NCBI GenBank assembly: GCA_914767715.1
Contig: OU612071.1
Span: 620,001-684,000, forward strand
DNA: 64,000 bases
Direction of reading: 5' to 3'
From: Membranipora membranacea
Taxonomy: Eukaryota > Bryozoa > Gymnolaemata > Cheilostomatida > Membraniporidae
Of this stretch, positions 23,401 to 27,031 are shown piece after piece. The translations under genes were made by a program, and so were the position numbers. Under the pieces are notes generated by a model. It searched no databases and had not been told where the DNA came from. It saw only the letters and a program-made list of their open reading frames with translations. Within the stretch, counting starts at the first letter, position 1, and each line of letters opens with the position of its first letter.

Positions 23401-26117
23401 CTTACATACCTATACTGTTACTTACATACATATACTGTTACTTACATACCTATACTGTTACTTACATACCTATACTGTTACTTACATACCTATACTGTTA
23501 CTTACATACCTATACTGTTACTTACATACATATACTGTTACTTACATACCTATACTGTTACTTACATACCTATACTGTTACTTACATACCTATACTGTTA
23601 CTTACATACATATACTGTTACTTACATACCTATACTGTTACTTACATACCTATACTGTTACTTACATACCTATACTGTTACTTACATACCTATACTGTTA
23701 CTTACATACATATACTGTTACTTACATACCTATACTGTTACTTACATACCTATACTGTTACTTACATACCTATACTGTTACTTACATACCTATACTGTTA
23801 CTTACATACCTATACTGTTACTTACATACCTATACTGTTACTTACATACATATACTGTTACTTACATACCTATACTGTTACTTACATACCTATACTGTTA
23901 CTTACATACATATACTGTTACTTACATACCTATACTGTTACTTACATACCTATACTGTTACTTACATACCTATACTGTTACTTACATACATATACTGTTA
24001 CTTACATACCTATACTGTTACTTACATACATATACTGTTACTTACATACCTATACTGTTACTTACATACATATACTGTTACTTACATACCTATACTGTTA
24101 CTTACATACCTATACTGTTACTTACATACCTATACTGTTACTTACATACCTATACTGTTACTTACATACCTATACTGTTACTTACATACATATACTGTTA
24201 CTTACATACCTATACTGTTACTTACATACCTATACTGTTACTTACATACATATACTGTTACTTACATACATATACTGTTACTTACACACCTATACTGTTA
24301 CTTACACACCTATACTGTTACTTACACACCTATACTGTTACTTACACACCTATACTGTTACTTACACACCTATACTGTTACTTACATACCTATACTGTTA
24401 CTTACATACCTATACTGTTACTTACATACCTATACTGTTACTTACATACATATACTGTTACTTACATACCTATACTGTTACTTACATACCTATACCTCAT
24501 GGACTGACTCGTTAGTTTTCTCCTGTGTTAGGATTCTCTTTAGCTGTTTGTTGTGTATATGAGTTAGTGAGATGATTTGATATTAGTTTGTAGGCTGTTA
24601 GCTTGTATTCAGACCAAACATTGGAGGCCTTGTCTGTATAATCCGTCCGGTAACTGAATGATGTTGGTACACTGTGATGTCGGTTATTGCTTGTATGGGG
24701 TTATCTTCTCAATTTACCAACAGTGTTCTATTAAAGGATATGTTGTTGTGATTTCGGTTCTGGCTATGTGGTGTTTGGTCCGGGTCATGCGGAGAATGAA
24801 GTAAAAAAACCAACAGTTAGATAAAATGTAGTCATTGCAATGTTTCGAAAAAGGCTGTCAAATTCCCCAGCCCTAACCAAATTGTGCTCAAATCAATATT
24901 TTTCAGAAATTAAATTTATCAGGATTTAGACTACAGATTTGTGGTGTTTTGTTCTTTGTTTTCACTTCTTAAGAGGTTCAAAGATCTGTCTGGGAATTTG
25001 AAACGATACCAGATAGACAACTACTTCATCATTCCTTGTTCATTATATGGTACAACAACTCCTATGTGTCTGCCGGGTACATCATAAGTACAAGAGTATA
25101 GTATAAGAGATTGTCTTCTCTGTTGTCGTGAGGGTGTAACTTCGAACTTAGCTCATGTCAAAACTGATCAACAACAAAAACAACAACTCATGTCATTTTG
25201 CCGTACACTGCTCATCTGGTTTATTTAGTAGATACTATACAAACAATAACCAACACAGTACACAGATATCAGAGTTTACATACAATATTACCTCTGTGAT
25301 AGTAGATTTCAGGCTTATAAGGACCTCCCGCCCCCCTCCATAGTTTGCTTTATGTGTTTTTATTGTTGTCTATTATTTTTAGATGCCACGTAACGTCTCT
25401 ATGGACTCCTTAGAGGTTCAAAGCATTATGAGAGCCCCGCCTACTCACCAGCAGGCCCCGCTTACGCACCAACAAGCTCCGCCAAATCACCAACAAGCTC
25501 CACCCATGATGAATCCACTACAACCTAACACACAGCAAGCTCCACCTTCAAGTCAACAAGCACCTCCAGCAAATTACCAGGCCACACCCTCTAGTTATCA
25601 AGCCCCGCCTACTAGCCAAGCTCCCCCTCCAGGAAACTATGGCCAGACTCAAAATGTTGGTTAATGTAAAGCATGCTTCTCTTGTTCATAGATTTGCTTT
25701 TTGTTTTATCATATATCAGTTTTAAGTTTGACAGATCTGATATTTTTGCCTGTAGATTGTAGAATCCTTTTTCCTATATTCTCCTCTGTACCTCAAACTT
25801 AGTCCCGACAACCAAAGGGGCAGTGTAGATTATGTAATGTCACTAACACCCAAGATTAATCAAAGTTTAAACACTTTCCATTGACTGATATCTAATTTTG
25901 ACCATGACGCCGTCTTACGCAATGTTTTTTGTTGTTGTAGGCACCTCCTCAGCAACAGCAATATCAGACTGAAGATAACACAACGCCACAAGAATCACAA
26001 CAACCGTCAGCTCCACCCACTTTCTTTAACCCCGCCCAATTTAAACCTGCAGCTTCTCCTAATAATATGAGAGCAGGGGGTGGTGCGCTGACCTCCCGAT
26101 CTCGGTATCCTAAGTAA
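358..26117 (+). CDS. SEC16: SEC16 COPII scaffold protein, 5'-partial, 39 candidate exons
   Basis: SEC16 is the large peripheral scaffold of ER exit sites. It recruits Sec13, Sec23, Sec24 and Sar1 and organises COPII vesicle budding. Identification rests on the central conserved domain encoded between 12797 and 17889 (FPGPLVK, WGHALFLSSKM, DPLQTVYELLSNRLP, WGSWRPHLAM, GDSLATRGLLHASHICYLLA), which is collinear with vertebrate SEC16A/B, and on the C-terminal block near 21086-22600 (LPDDSKQSILWDDK, then KWVD and YVDVV). The listed exons all join in phase: 6,926 nt gives two leading bases plus 2,308 codons including the TAA, close to the length I recall for human SEC16A. The start and first exon(s) lie left of the window, since the first visible exon begins in phase 1. 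The N-terminal half is low-complexity Pro/Gln/Ser. The family call is very secure; exact N-terminal exon edges are splice-site inferences. Confidence 0.93.
442..874 (+). other. SEC16 intron, no recognisable feature beyond donor copy
   Basis: Apart from the copied donor at 463, this 433-bp intron contains only short duplications (a 12-bp repeat of TTTTTGGCGATAG near 676-697). Nothing coding is seen. Confidence 0.6.
875..1033 (+). CDS. SEC16: SEC16 exon
   Basis: Acceptor CTATAG ends at 874 and donor GTAAGTG starts at 1034, phase 1 to 1. It encodes NYGQTQDPNSTQQ and a Tyr/Pro/Asp-rich stretch of the disordered N-terminal region. The phase fits both neighbours. Confidence 0.75.
1239..1610 (+). 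CDS. SEC16: SEC16 exon
   Basis: Acceptor TATTCTAG ends at 1238 and donor GTAAGTG starts at 1611, phase 1 to 1. It encodes 124 residues that repeat a PDxL/PDML motif (SPPDLFS, QPDMLPHS, PPDMLPSS, GPDILSNG, RPDILAPA). The motif recurs five times and could be a short linear docking motif; that role is inference. Confidence 0.8.
1611..2043 (+). other. SEC16 intron with small direct repeats
   Basis: It holds a short tandem of GCTTATAAACTACG-like units near 1679-1740 and a duplicated ATTGAGTGGAGCTGACT-like motif near 1975-2020. Nothing else is seen. Confidence 0.5.
2044..2220 (+). CDS. SEC16: SEC16 exon
   Basis: Acceptor GCTGTAG ends at 2043 and donor GTATGT starts at 2221, phase 1 to 1. It encodes a Ser/His/Pro-rich segment (SRSSSLSESDPYTHHPPPSHP). 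The acceptor has a weak pyrimidine tract, but the phase fits both neighbours. Confidence 0.7.
2465..2488 (+). CDS. SEC16: SEC16 candidate 24-nt microexon
   Basis: Acceptor AAATTTTAG ends at 2464 and donor GTGAGA starts at 2489. The 24 nt are phase 1 to 1 and would add RPAYIHSL without breaking the frame. Skipping it also leaves an intact frame, so it may be a cassette exon or a chance match. Confidence 0.4.
   Translation, partial: DPPTSIH
2489..3081 (+). other. SEC16 intron, no feature seen
   Basis: AT-rich intron with a short (TA)n run near 2525-2538. No coding sequence, RNA gene or array is supported here. Confidence 0.5.
3082..3230 (+). CDS. SEC16: SEC16 exon
   Basis: Acceptor ATACTTCAG ends at 3081 and donor GTACAG starts at 3231, phase 1 to 0. 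It encodes GATVNPLWEAPDTLPVVQLQ followed by a Ser/Gln-rich stretch ending PTNQLIQ. The downstream intron opens into a 21-bp minisatellite. Confidence 0.75.
3298..3535. repeat. 21-bp minisatellite with alternating unit types
   Basis: Two related 21-bp unit types alternate: one contains CACCCTGTTACCCCCACATC, the other CTCTGCCCTGGAACCCCCAC. It lies in the SEC16 intron after the exon ending at 3230. Because 21 is divisible by three it creates spurious open frames on both strands. Confidence 0.85.
3660..3863 (+). CDS. SEC16: SEC16 exon
   Basis: Acceptor TTGTTATAG ends at 3659 and donor GTAAGTG starts at 3864, phase 0 to 0. It encodes ANSYGGFPLASSAFTAPNSE and a Ser/Ala/Thr-rich stretch ending RATNQ. 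Confidence 0.8.
4149..4358 (+). CDS. SEC16: SEC16 exon
   Basis: Acceptor CTCGTTTAG ends at 4148 and donor GTAAGTG starts at 4359, phase 0 to 0. It encodes a Thr/Ser-rich segment (ITAGMSALTVTSQAAVTTET) ending ISVYNN. Confidence 0.8.
4710..4904 (+). CDS. SEC16: SEC16 exon with poly-Ala tract
   Basis: Acceptor TTATCTCAG ends at 4709 and donor GTAAAT starts at 4905, phase 0 to 0. It encodes Pro/Ala/Gln-rich sequence with a seven-alanine run. The next intron carries the 17-bp array. Confidence 0.8.
5186..6350. repeat. 17-bp minisatellite, ~68 copies
   Basis: Nearly perfect tandem copies of TAGTAATCATCATGTTA fill most of the intron between SEC16 exons ending 4904 and starting 6443. A single-base variant (TTTTAG for TTATAG) appears at 5630, 5698, 5800, 5885, 5953, 6055, 6123 and 6242, 4 to 7 units apart and only in the distal half. 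There are no spacers, so it is not CRISPR. Confidence 0.95.
6443..6604 (+). CDS. SEC16: SEC16 exon
   Basis: Acceptor CTCCTCTAG ends at 6442 and donor GTAAGTAG starts at 6605, phase 0 to 0. It encodes Gln/Pro/Val-rich sequence beginning PQQPLSVQPVVPV and ending QFMQQP. Confidence 0.82.
6710..6956 (+). CDS. SEC16: SEC16 exon with GAYP repeats
   Basis: Acceptor CTATTTTAG ends at 6709 and donor GTAAGT starts at 6957, phase 0 to 1. It encodes a Gly/Tyr/Pro-rich segment with short internal repeats (PGGYPGAYPGAYPGGYP). Its donor is the first copy of a 14-bp array. Confidence 0.82.
6957..7240 (+). repeat. 14-bp array starting at a splice donor (~20 copies)
   Basis: Units of GTAAGTCCCTCTGT follow directly from the native donor at 6957, and the second GTAAGT is at 6985 (exactly two units away). 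From 7041 they recur every 14 bp. Reading through from the exon meets TGA within the first unit. Confidence 0.9.
7306..7508 (+). CDS. SEC16: SEC16 exon, Gln-rich
   Basis: Acceptor ATCTCTGCAG ends at 7305 and donor GTTAGG starts at 7509, phase 1 to 0. It encodes QQQPHYQQQQAG and a Pro/Gly/Gln segment ending MMKGFKPLTQQQ. The in-phase frame is not the longest open frame here, but it is the one that joins both neighbours. Confidence 0.75.
7724..7957 (+). CDS. SEC16: SEC16 exon
   Basis: Acceptor GATTTCTAG ends at 7723 and donor GTAAAA starts at 7958, phase 0 to 0. It encodes 78 residues rich in Pro/Ser/His (LDVQLIYSSPRDDQ to HNNTSLQP). Confidence 0.75.
7958..8522 (+). other. SEC16 intron with ~28-bp degenerate repeats
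   Basis: Between about 8214 and 8345 there are five degenerate copies of a unit containing CACGCTTCAGTGCTCCGAC. The rest of the intron shows nothing recognisable. Confidence 0.6.
8523..8725 (+). CDS. SEC16: SEC16 exon
   Basis: Acceptor AATATTATACAG ends at 8522 and donor GTGAGC starts at 8726, phase 0 to 2. It encodes Gly/Ala/Arg-rich sequence with a five-His run and RAASPSGYRQDESYSR. The basic low-complexity character continues into the next exons. Confidence 0.78.
9059..9370 (-). mobile_element. LINE 3' fragment (non-LTR retrotransposon ORF2 C-terminus)
   Basis: The minus strand encodes about 103 residues typical of the C-terminal tail of CR1/Jockey-like reverse transcriptase proteins: YATRIILP, RLESLDIPLLNDFLFH, SRASYQYLPKRCRTTK and FFQFFMPFYNNRFVY. 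The reverse transcriptase core is absent, so it is a 5'-truncated dead copy. It is antisense in the SEC16 intron 8726-9524 and is related to the fragment at 29750-30330. Confidence 0.75.
9525..9605 (+). CDS. SEC16: SEC16 exon, 81 nt
   Basis: Acceptor AATATTCAG ends at 9524 and donor GTATAA starts at 9606. It is 81 nt, phase 2 to 2, and encodes RGSFSSTGGRRSANLFDSSN and a few more residues. It joins the neighbouring phase-2 exons exactly and continues their Arg/Ser/Gly composition. It could be a skippable cassette. Confidence 0.68.
9606..10820 (+). other. SEC16 intron with degenerate AACACTCAC repeats
   Basis: From about 9685 to 9990 there are degenerate copies of AACACTCACCAAACACTTAC mixed with their complements (AGTGTTT), so the RNA could form many small hairpins. 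The remaining 800 bp shows no recognisable feature. Confidence 0.55.
10821..11044 (+). CDS. SEC16: SEC16 exon, Arg/Asp/Tyr repeats
   Basis: Acceptor CCCCTTACAG ends at 10820 and donor GTGAGT starts at 11045, phase 2 to 1. It encodes a duplicated RSRDAYEDR/RSRDAYDDR unit followed by a Ser/Arg segment (SRPSSRSGSRPSSRMGS). A basic Arg-rich stretch upstream of the central domain is a known contributor to ER exit site targeting in Sec16 proteins; the same role here is inference. Confidence 0.82.
11324..11449 (+). CDS. SEC16: SEC16 exon, GFPS repeats
   Basis: Acceptor TTGGTTCAG ends at 11323 and donor GTAAGT starts at 11450, phase 1 to 1. It encodes DCDSEIEFHLTASPSKTG followed by a small GFPSVGV/GFPSAGF repeat. 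Its 126 nt are symmetric, so it could be skipped in frame. Confidence 0.7.
11586..11705. repeat. 20-bp repeat carrying GATGACATCAT
   Basis: Six imperfect 20-bp units of CCCGATGACATCATACACGG lie in the SEC16 intron between 11449 and 11885. The core resembles a CRE/AP-1 half palindrome, but no regulatory role is shown. Confidence 0.8.
11885..12043 (+). CDS. SEC16: SEC16 exon
   Basis: Acceptor TTCTCTTCAG ends at 11884 and donor GTAGAT starts at 12044, phase 1 to 1. It encodes repeated NQSD/NQSG motifs and RPPSRTSSRLESHYQQ, just before the central domain. Confidence 0.75.
12044..12796 (+). other. SEC16 intron
   Basis: A 753-bp intron free of arrays. Its only notable content is the antisense signal-peptide-like frame listed separately at 12161-12307. 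Confidence 0.5.
12161..12307 (-). other. candidate antisense first exon: signal peptide plus Cys-rich start
   Basis: On the minus strand an ATG opens 49 codons beginning MLLQFLLPYLFCVSAQQ, a textbook secretory signal peptide, followed by VYDCLVNCSQSLGCPFQ and a GTGAAG splice donor. The Cys spacing recalls the start of a PAN/apple-like module, but this is weak. It could be the first exon of a gene nested in the SEC16 intron, or chance. No continuation exon was identified. Confidence 0.25.
12797..13022 (+). CDS. SEC16: SEC16 exon, start of central conserved domain
   Basis: Acceptor CTTATATAG ends at 12796 and donor GTAAGTG starts at 13023, phase 1 to 2. It encodes an acidic Ser/Asp stretch, then PAKFPLPHTIPRFLSNGDTL and RFPGPLVK. 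The FPGPL motif is a conserved entry to the Sec16 central domain. The donor is the first element of a 33-bp array. Confidence 0.9.
13023..14100 (+). repeat. 33-bp minisatellite (two unit types) starting at a splice donor
   Basis: About 32 units of 33 bp. Type a contains CAGTATATGTGTATGTCTGT; type b contains AGTAAGTCTGAATGTAAGTG, with two donor-like GTAAGT each. They mostly alternate as a 66-bp dimer, with runs of type a near 13031-13110, 13675-13765 and 13800-13880. The first copy begins at the native donor at 13023. Since 33 is divisible by three, long open frames appear on both strands but are not genes. Confidence 0.93.
14432..14467. repeat. (CAA)12 microsatellite
   Basis: A perfect CAA triplet run in the SEC16 intron before the exon at 14692. 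The flanking 14110-14430 and 14470-14690 stretches show nothing recognisable. Confidence 0.95.
14692..14830 (+). CDS. SEC16: SEC16 exon, central domain
   Basis: Acceptor TTTATATAG ends at 14691 and donor GTATGT starts at 14831, phase 2 to 0. It encodes GRTSKKDVLDYCIKM and LLWKLLYTLVKLNG, matching the family's short helical segment with the LLW core. Confidence 0.9.
14853..15036 (+). repeat. 46-bp array carrying the splice acceptor (4 copies)
   Basis: TTTTCAG acceptors end at 14898, 14944, 14990 and 15036, exactly 46 bp apart, each followed by a copy of the exon start (ACATACATAGCCTSAGATAT). The last is the native exon. Decoys 1 and 3 read ACA TAC ATA GCC TGA, a stop. Confidence 0.93.
15037..15175 (+). 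CDS. SEC16: SEC16 exon, central domain
   Basis: Acceptor TTTTCAG ends at 15036 and donor GTCAGT starts at 15176, phase 0 to 1. It encodes TYIASDIADLLLDN and FRDLIFYG. Three decoy copies of its acceptor lie upstream at an exact 46-bp spacing. The true copy is the last one; two decoys meet an in-frame TGA. Confidence 0.9.
15404..15597 (+). CDS. SEC16: SEC16 exon, ACE1 core
   Basis: Acceptor ACTCTACAG ends at 15403 and donor GTAAGT starts at 15598, phase 1 to 0. It encodes the most diagnostic segment: LKEGLEYAMANGLWGHALFL, then SSKMGSR and DPLQTVYELLSNRLPTVYH. This alpha-solenoid (ACE1) core forms the Sec13-binding edge element in studied Sec16 proteins. Confidence 0.96.
15598..15775 (+). repeat. 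38-bp array carrying exon end plus donor (5 copies)
   Basis: The exon end ACAGTATATCAT and its donor recur: donors at 15598 (native), 15636, 15674, 15712 and 15750, exactly 38 bp apart. The last copy has decayed to GTAATA. Confidence 0.93.
15831..15916 (+). CDS. SEC16: SEC16 exon, ACE1 core
   Basis: Acceptor AATATTGCAG ends at 15830 and donor GTAAGTG starts at 15917, phase 0 to 2. It encodes RSEDSWGSWRPHLAMLITNT and AKDPALNQK, strongly conserved in the family (W..WRPHLA). Its last bases plus donor head a 55-bp array. Confidence 0.95.
15905..16199 (+). repeat. ~55-bp array carrying exon end plus donor (6 copies)
   Basis: The exon end CTCAATCAAAA and GTAAGTG donor recur at 15917 (native), 15972, 16027, about 16081, 16137 and 16191. 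The copies decay progressively: GTAAGT becomes GCGGGT, ATAAAT, GTGTGT and GTGCAA. Confidence 0.88.
16250..16390 (+). CDS. SEC16: SEC16 exon, ACE1 core
   Basis: Acceptor TATTATAG ends at 16249 and donor GTAAGT starts at 16391, phase 2 to 2. It encodes SIISLGDSLATRGLLHASHI followed by CYLLAECELESF; the GD.LA..GL..A...CYL pattern is a family hallmark. Confidence 0.96.
16410..16565. repeat. ~21-bp degenerate repeat
   Basis: Seven or so imperfect units of AATACATCTCAATACTTTTAT in the SEC16 intron 16391-16675. The array is not attached to either splice site. Confidence 0.8.
16676..16790 (+). CDS. SEC16: SEC16 exon, ACE1 core
   Basis: Acceptor GTATTACCAG ends at 16675 and donor GTAAGT starts at 16791, phase 2 to 0. 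It encodes APDCEYYTEGATEMTEIYEY and AKSLKGDN, matching the family's AIQ.TEI.EYA..L segment. Confidence 0.93.
16935..17144 (+). repeat. 34-bp array carrying the splice acceptor (7 copies)
   Basis: TGTAG/TATTTCCGAGCTC junctions end at 16941, 17008, 17042, 17076, 17110 and 17144, exactly 34 bp apart, with one degenerate unit near 16974. The last is the native acceptor. Each decoy carries the exon start TATTTCCGAGCTC, then diverges. Confidence 0.92.
17145..17276 (+). CDS. SEC16: SEC16 exon, ACE1 core
   Basis: Acceptor TATTGTAG ends at 17144 and donor GTATGT starts at 17277, phase 0 to 0. It encodes YFRARTLVDEGRPSEALSYI, equivalent to the family's YA..L.D.G....AL.Y.E helix. Both edges are amplified: a 34-bp acceptor ladder upstream and a 31-bp donor ladder downstream. 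Confidence 0.93.
17277..17740 (+). repeat. 31-bp array starting at a splice donor (~15 copies)
   Basis: The native donor GTATGT at 17277 heads a ladder of donors at 17306, 17369, 17400, 17431, 17462, 17493 and onward with a 31-bp period. The unit is GTATGTGTGTCTATAACATA plus ACTATATAAG. Confidence 0.92.
17779..17889 (+). CDS. SEC16: SEC16 exon, end of central domain
   Basis: Acceptor ATATTTACAG ends at 17778 and donor GTAAGTG starts at 17890, phase 0 to 0. It encodes LGERLKYHDTEAQYLRPGQE and EWLTDLHKNLQ, matching the family's A..L...D and DWL..L motifs. Confidence 0.9.
18033..18069 (+). CDS. SEC16: SEC16 exon, 37 nt
   Basis: Acceptor GTTATTTTAG ends at 18032 and donor GTATGT starts at 18070, phase 0 to 1. 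It encodes TQLQFGSDRVDS and begins the disordered linker after the central domain. Confidence 0.7.
18275..18334 (+). CDS. SEC16: SEC16 candidate 60-nt exon before a 25-nt intron
   Basis: A very good acceptor with a long pyrimidine tract (CTGCTGCCTCCTCTTAG) ends at 18274 and a consensus GTAAGT donor starts at 18335. The 60 nt are phase 1 to 1 and encode DTVVLPVRIYISEMCELQT. The following exon acceptor ends at 18359, so joining both needs a 25-nt intron. The alternative is an exon used instead of, or skipped past, its neighbour. Confidence 0.45.
18335..18359 (+). other. candidate 25-nt ultrashort intron
   Basis: GTAAGT...TTGTTACAG, 25 nt between a consensus donor and a consensus acceptor. Retaining it puts TAA in frame (ACA GGT AAG TAA), so the two flanking exons can be joined only if it is removed. 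Confidence 0.4.
18360..18809 (+). CDS. SEC16: SEC16 exon, Gln/Asn-rich linker
   Basis: Acceptor TTTTTGTTACAG ends at 18359 and donor GTGAGC starts at 18810, phase 1 to 1. It encodes 150 residues dominated by Gln, Asn, Thr, Ser and Tyr, prion-like in composition. Such stretches are typical of the spacer between the Sec16 central domain and C-terminus. Confidence 0.85.
19021..19109 (+). CDS. SEC16: SEC16 exon
   Basis: Acceptor CTATATAG ends at 19020 and donor GTGAGT starts at 19110, phase 1 to 0. It encodes GEANTVSSAPSGDAPPTQNI followed by DYFNHQSSSM. Confidence 0.78.
19488..19853 (+). CDS. SEC16: SEC16 exon, Ser/Gln-rich
   Basis: Acceptor ACGTTTACAG ends at 19487 and donor GTACGA starts at 19854, phase 0 to 0. 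It encodes 122 residues with Gln/Ser/Asn tracts and a basic serine run (SSRPRRLSSSSSKGSKSLS), a plausible phosphorylation-rich patch. Confidence 0.82.
20088..20201 (+). CDS. SEC16: SEC16 exon with short charged helix
   Basis: Acceptor TTATATTAG ends at 20087 and donor GTAAAT starts at 20202, phase 0 to 0. It encodes LIKEKREVERLNSVLTSLSD, a short predicted coiled coil, then a Pro-rich end. Confidence 0.8.
20489..20644 (+). CDS. SEC16: SEC16 exon with MQRQVPP repeats
   Basis: Acceptor ACTTATCAG ends at 20488 and donor GTAAGT starts at 20645, phase 0 to 0. It contains three near-identical 21-bp units encoding MQRQVPP, then an acidic SSDSSSDSEDDS patch. Its end plus donor is copied at 35-bp intervals in the next intron. 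Confidence 0.82.
20645..20730 (+). repeat. 35-bp array carrying acceptor, exon end and donor (3 copies)
   Basis: GTAAGT donors at 20645 (native), 20680 and 20715. Each decoy unit also brings a TCTTATCAG acceptor copied from the upstream intron edge, leaving 10-nt pseudo-exons at 20670-20679 and 20705-20714. Confidence 0.85.
20730..21085 (+). other. SEC16 intron remainder
   Basis: After the donor array, a repeated GTGATTGGCCTGTCT motif lies near 20863-20912. Nothing else is recognisable. Confidence 0.5.
21086..21227 (+). CDS. SEC16: SEC16 exon, C-terminal conserved block
   Basis: Acceptor TTGTTGTAG ends at 21085 and donor GTAAGT starts at 21228, phase 0 to 1. It encodes GGGFGFGLGNLIAKILPKGK and LPDDSKQSILWDDK. 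The LPDD....I.WD motif is the best conserved element of the Sec16 C-terminal domain. Confidence 0.93.
21482..21839 (+). repeat. 58-bp array carrying the splice acceptor (7 copies)
   Basis: ATTATAG acceptors followed by AGAAGTGG end at 21491, 21549, 21607, 21665, 21723, 21781 and 21839, exactly 58 bp apart. The last is native. In decoys the exon-like start AGAAGTGGATAGATA runs into an in-frame TAG. Confidence 0.95.
21840..22055 (+). CDS. SEC16: SEC16 exon, C-terminal conserved block
   Basis: Acceptor ATTATAG ends at 21839 and donor GTAAGT starts at 22056, phase 1 to 1. It encodes QKWVDTEADEKEEVKAAPPP and RRQGSKYVDVV, matching the family's WV...E.EE....PPPP and Y.....RYVDV segments. Six decoy copies of its acceptor precede it at exactly 58 bp. 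Confidence 0.92.
22056..22520 (+). other. SEC16 intron, no feature seen
   Basis: AT-rich intron with only a loose duplication of CTGTGTATTTTTATCGCTAT-like sequence near 22420-22500. No array or coding sequence. Confidence 0.5.
22521..22870 (+). CDS. SEC16: SEC16 exon
   Basis: Acceptor TGTATTTAAAG ends at 22520 and donor GTAAGT starts at 22871, phase 1 to 0. It begins GKAAGTSLSPIPQHLFDVTP, continuing the C-terminal block, then becomes Gln/Ser-rich. The donor is followed at once by an 81-copy 20-bp array. Confidence 0.87.
22877..24495 (+). repeat. 20-bp minisatellite, 81 copies, directly after a donor
   Basis: Tandem copies of CTTACATACCTATACTGTTA begin seven bases after the native donor GTAAGT (22871). 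Unit variants are CATACA and CACACC for CATACC; the CACACC variant is clustered in five consecutive units at 24281-24370. The sense unit carries ACTTAC across its junction, the complement of the donor. On the minus strand each unit reads GGTATGTAAGTAAC. Confidence 0.96.
24496..25382 (+). other. SEC16 intron remainder, no feature seen
   Basis: Ordinary AT-rich intron sequence up to the acceptor at 25382. No repeat array, LINE fragment or credible coding sequence. Confidence 0.5.
25383..25655 (+). CDS. SEC16: SEC16 exon with QQAPP repeats
   Basis: Acceptor TATTTTTAG ends at 25382. It encodes repeated HQQAPP/QQAPP units ending NYGQTQN. The phase-0 donor that fits the next exon is the weak GTTGGT at 25656. 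If it is not spliced, translation stops at TAA 25662-25664 after NVG, giving a shorter C-terminus. Confidence 0.78.
25941..26117 (+). CDS. SEC16: SEC16 terminal coding exon
   Basis: Acceptor TTGTTGTTGTAG ends at 25940, phase 0, and the frame runs to TAA at 26115-26117. It encodes APPQQQQYQTEDN and ends LTSRSRYPK. The short basic RYP ending resembles the C-terminus of SEC16A as I recall it. Confidence 0.82.
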   Translation, partial: APPQQQQYQTEDNTTPQESQQPSAPPTFFNPAQFKPAASPNNMRAGGGALTSRSRYPK

Positions 26118-27031
26118 GCGGGACTAAGTCTATAGAAGAGTCAATGACTATTTTTAGGAGAAAACAATTAAGATAGAATAATATATAACAGACTAAGACA
26201 TTACATAATGTCTGACTTTGCTGAGATACTATTAAGAGAGGGACGTTTGTCATATTTTATTTTATTGATTGATTGTAAGTCTGTTGTACCTTGTATCGTC
26301 TGTCTGTCTGTCCTCAGACATTCATAGTTAGGTTAGAGTCGAGTATATCTCTGTAAATAATGGTATATTATTTCTCTGAGCTAGTCAGAAATAATAAGGT
26401 TAGACTGAGTCCCACAGGCTAAGGTTAGACTGAGTCCCACATAATAAGGTGAGACTGAGTCCCACAGGCTAAGGTGAGACTGAGTCCCACAGGCTAAGGT
26501 GAGACTGAGTCCCACATAATAAGGTTAGACTGAGTCCCACATAATAAGGTGAGACTGAGTCCCACAGGCTAAGGTGAGACTGAGTCCCACATAATAAGGT
26601 TAGACTGAGTCCCACATAATAAGGTGAGACTGAGTCCCACATAATAAGGTATGGACCGAGTCCCACAGGCTAGATCCCAGACGACCTCTGACCTACTATA
26701 CAGATACAGATATATGAATAACAGAACTACTCAGAACTACTCAGAACTACTCGGCACATTCCCCATGAGATAGTTTATGTTTTGACCTTGTGACCTTATA
26801 ACCTTATAAGAGCTCTATAATGATTTATGTACCTGATTATTTTGTCTTATAGGAACCTAAAAGGTTCTGTCAGATTATAAGGAGCCCACAAAGATTTGTA
26901 TTTTATTAAACAAATTTTGAAATTGAAAGCTTTGTAACTTTGTTATTCTTCAGTTCAAAGTTGTTGATTTTATTATTATAATTATAATTATGTTTTATGA
27001 TGTATTTTACTTATTATTTATGATTATTAAA
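26118..27031 (+). other. putative SEC16 3' UTR
   Basis: Follows the TAA directly. Possible poly(A) signals ATTAAA lie at 26905-26910 and 27026-27031. The real 3' end cannot be set from sequence alone. Confidence 0.45.
26397..26670. repeat. 25-bp minisatellite in the SEC16 3' UTR, 11 copies
   Basis: Units share AAGGTGAGACTGAGTCCCAC and end in either AGGCT or ATAAT. The order of endings is G,A,G,G,A,A,G,A,A,A,G (G = AGGCT, A = ATAAT). The AAG/GTGAG core looks like a splice donor although it lies after the stop codon. Confidence 0.93.

Noticed and set aside
25633-25652. Shared GGCCAGACTCA / NYGQTQ sequence between exons at 875 and 25383
   Set aside because: The match is under 20 bp in low-complexity Gln/Tyr-rich coding sequence and may be chance.
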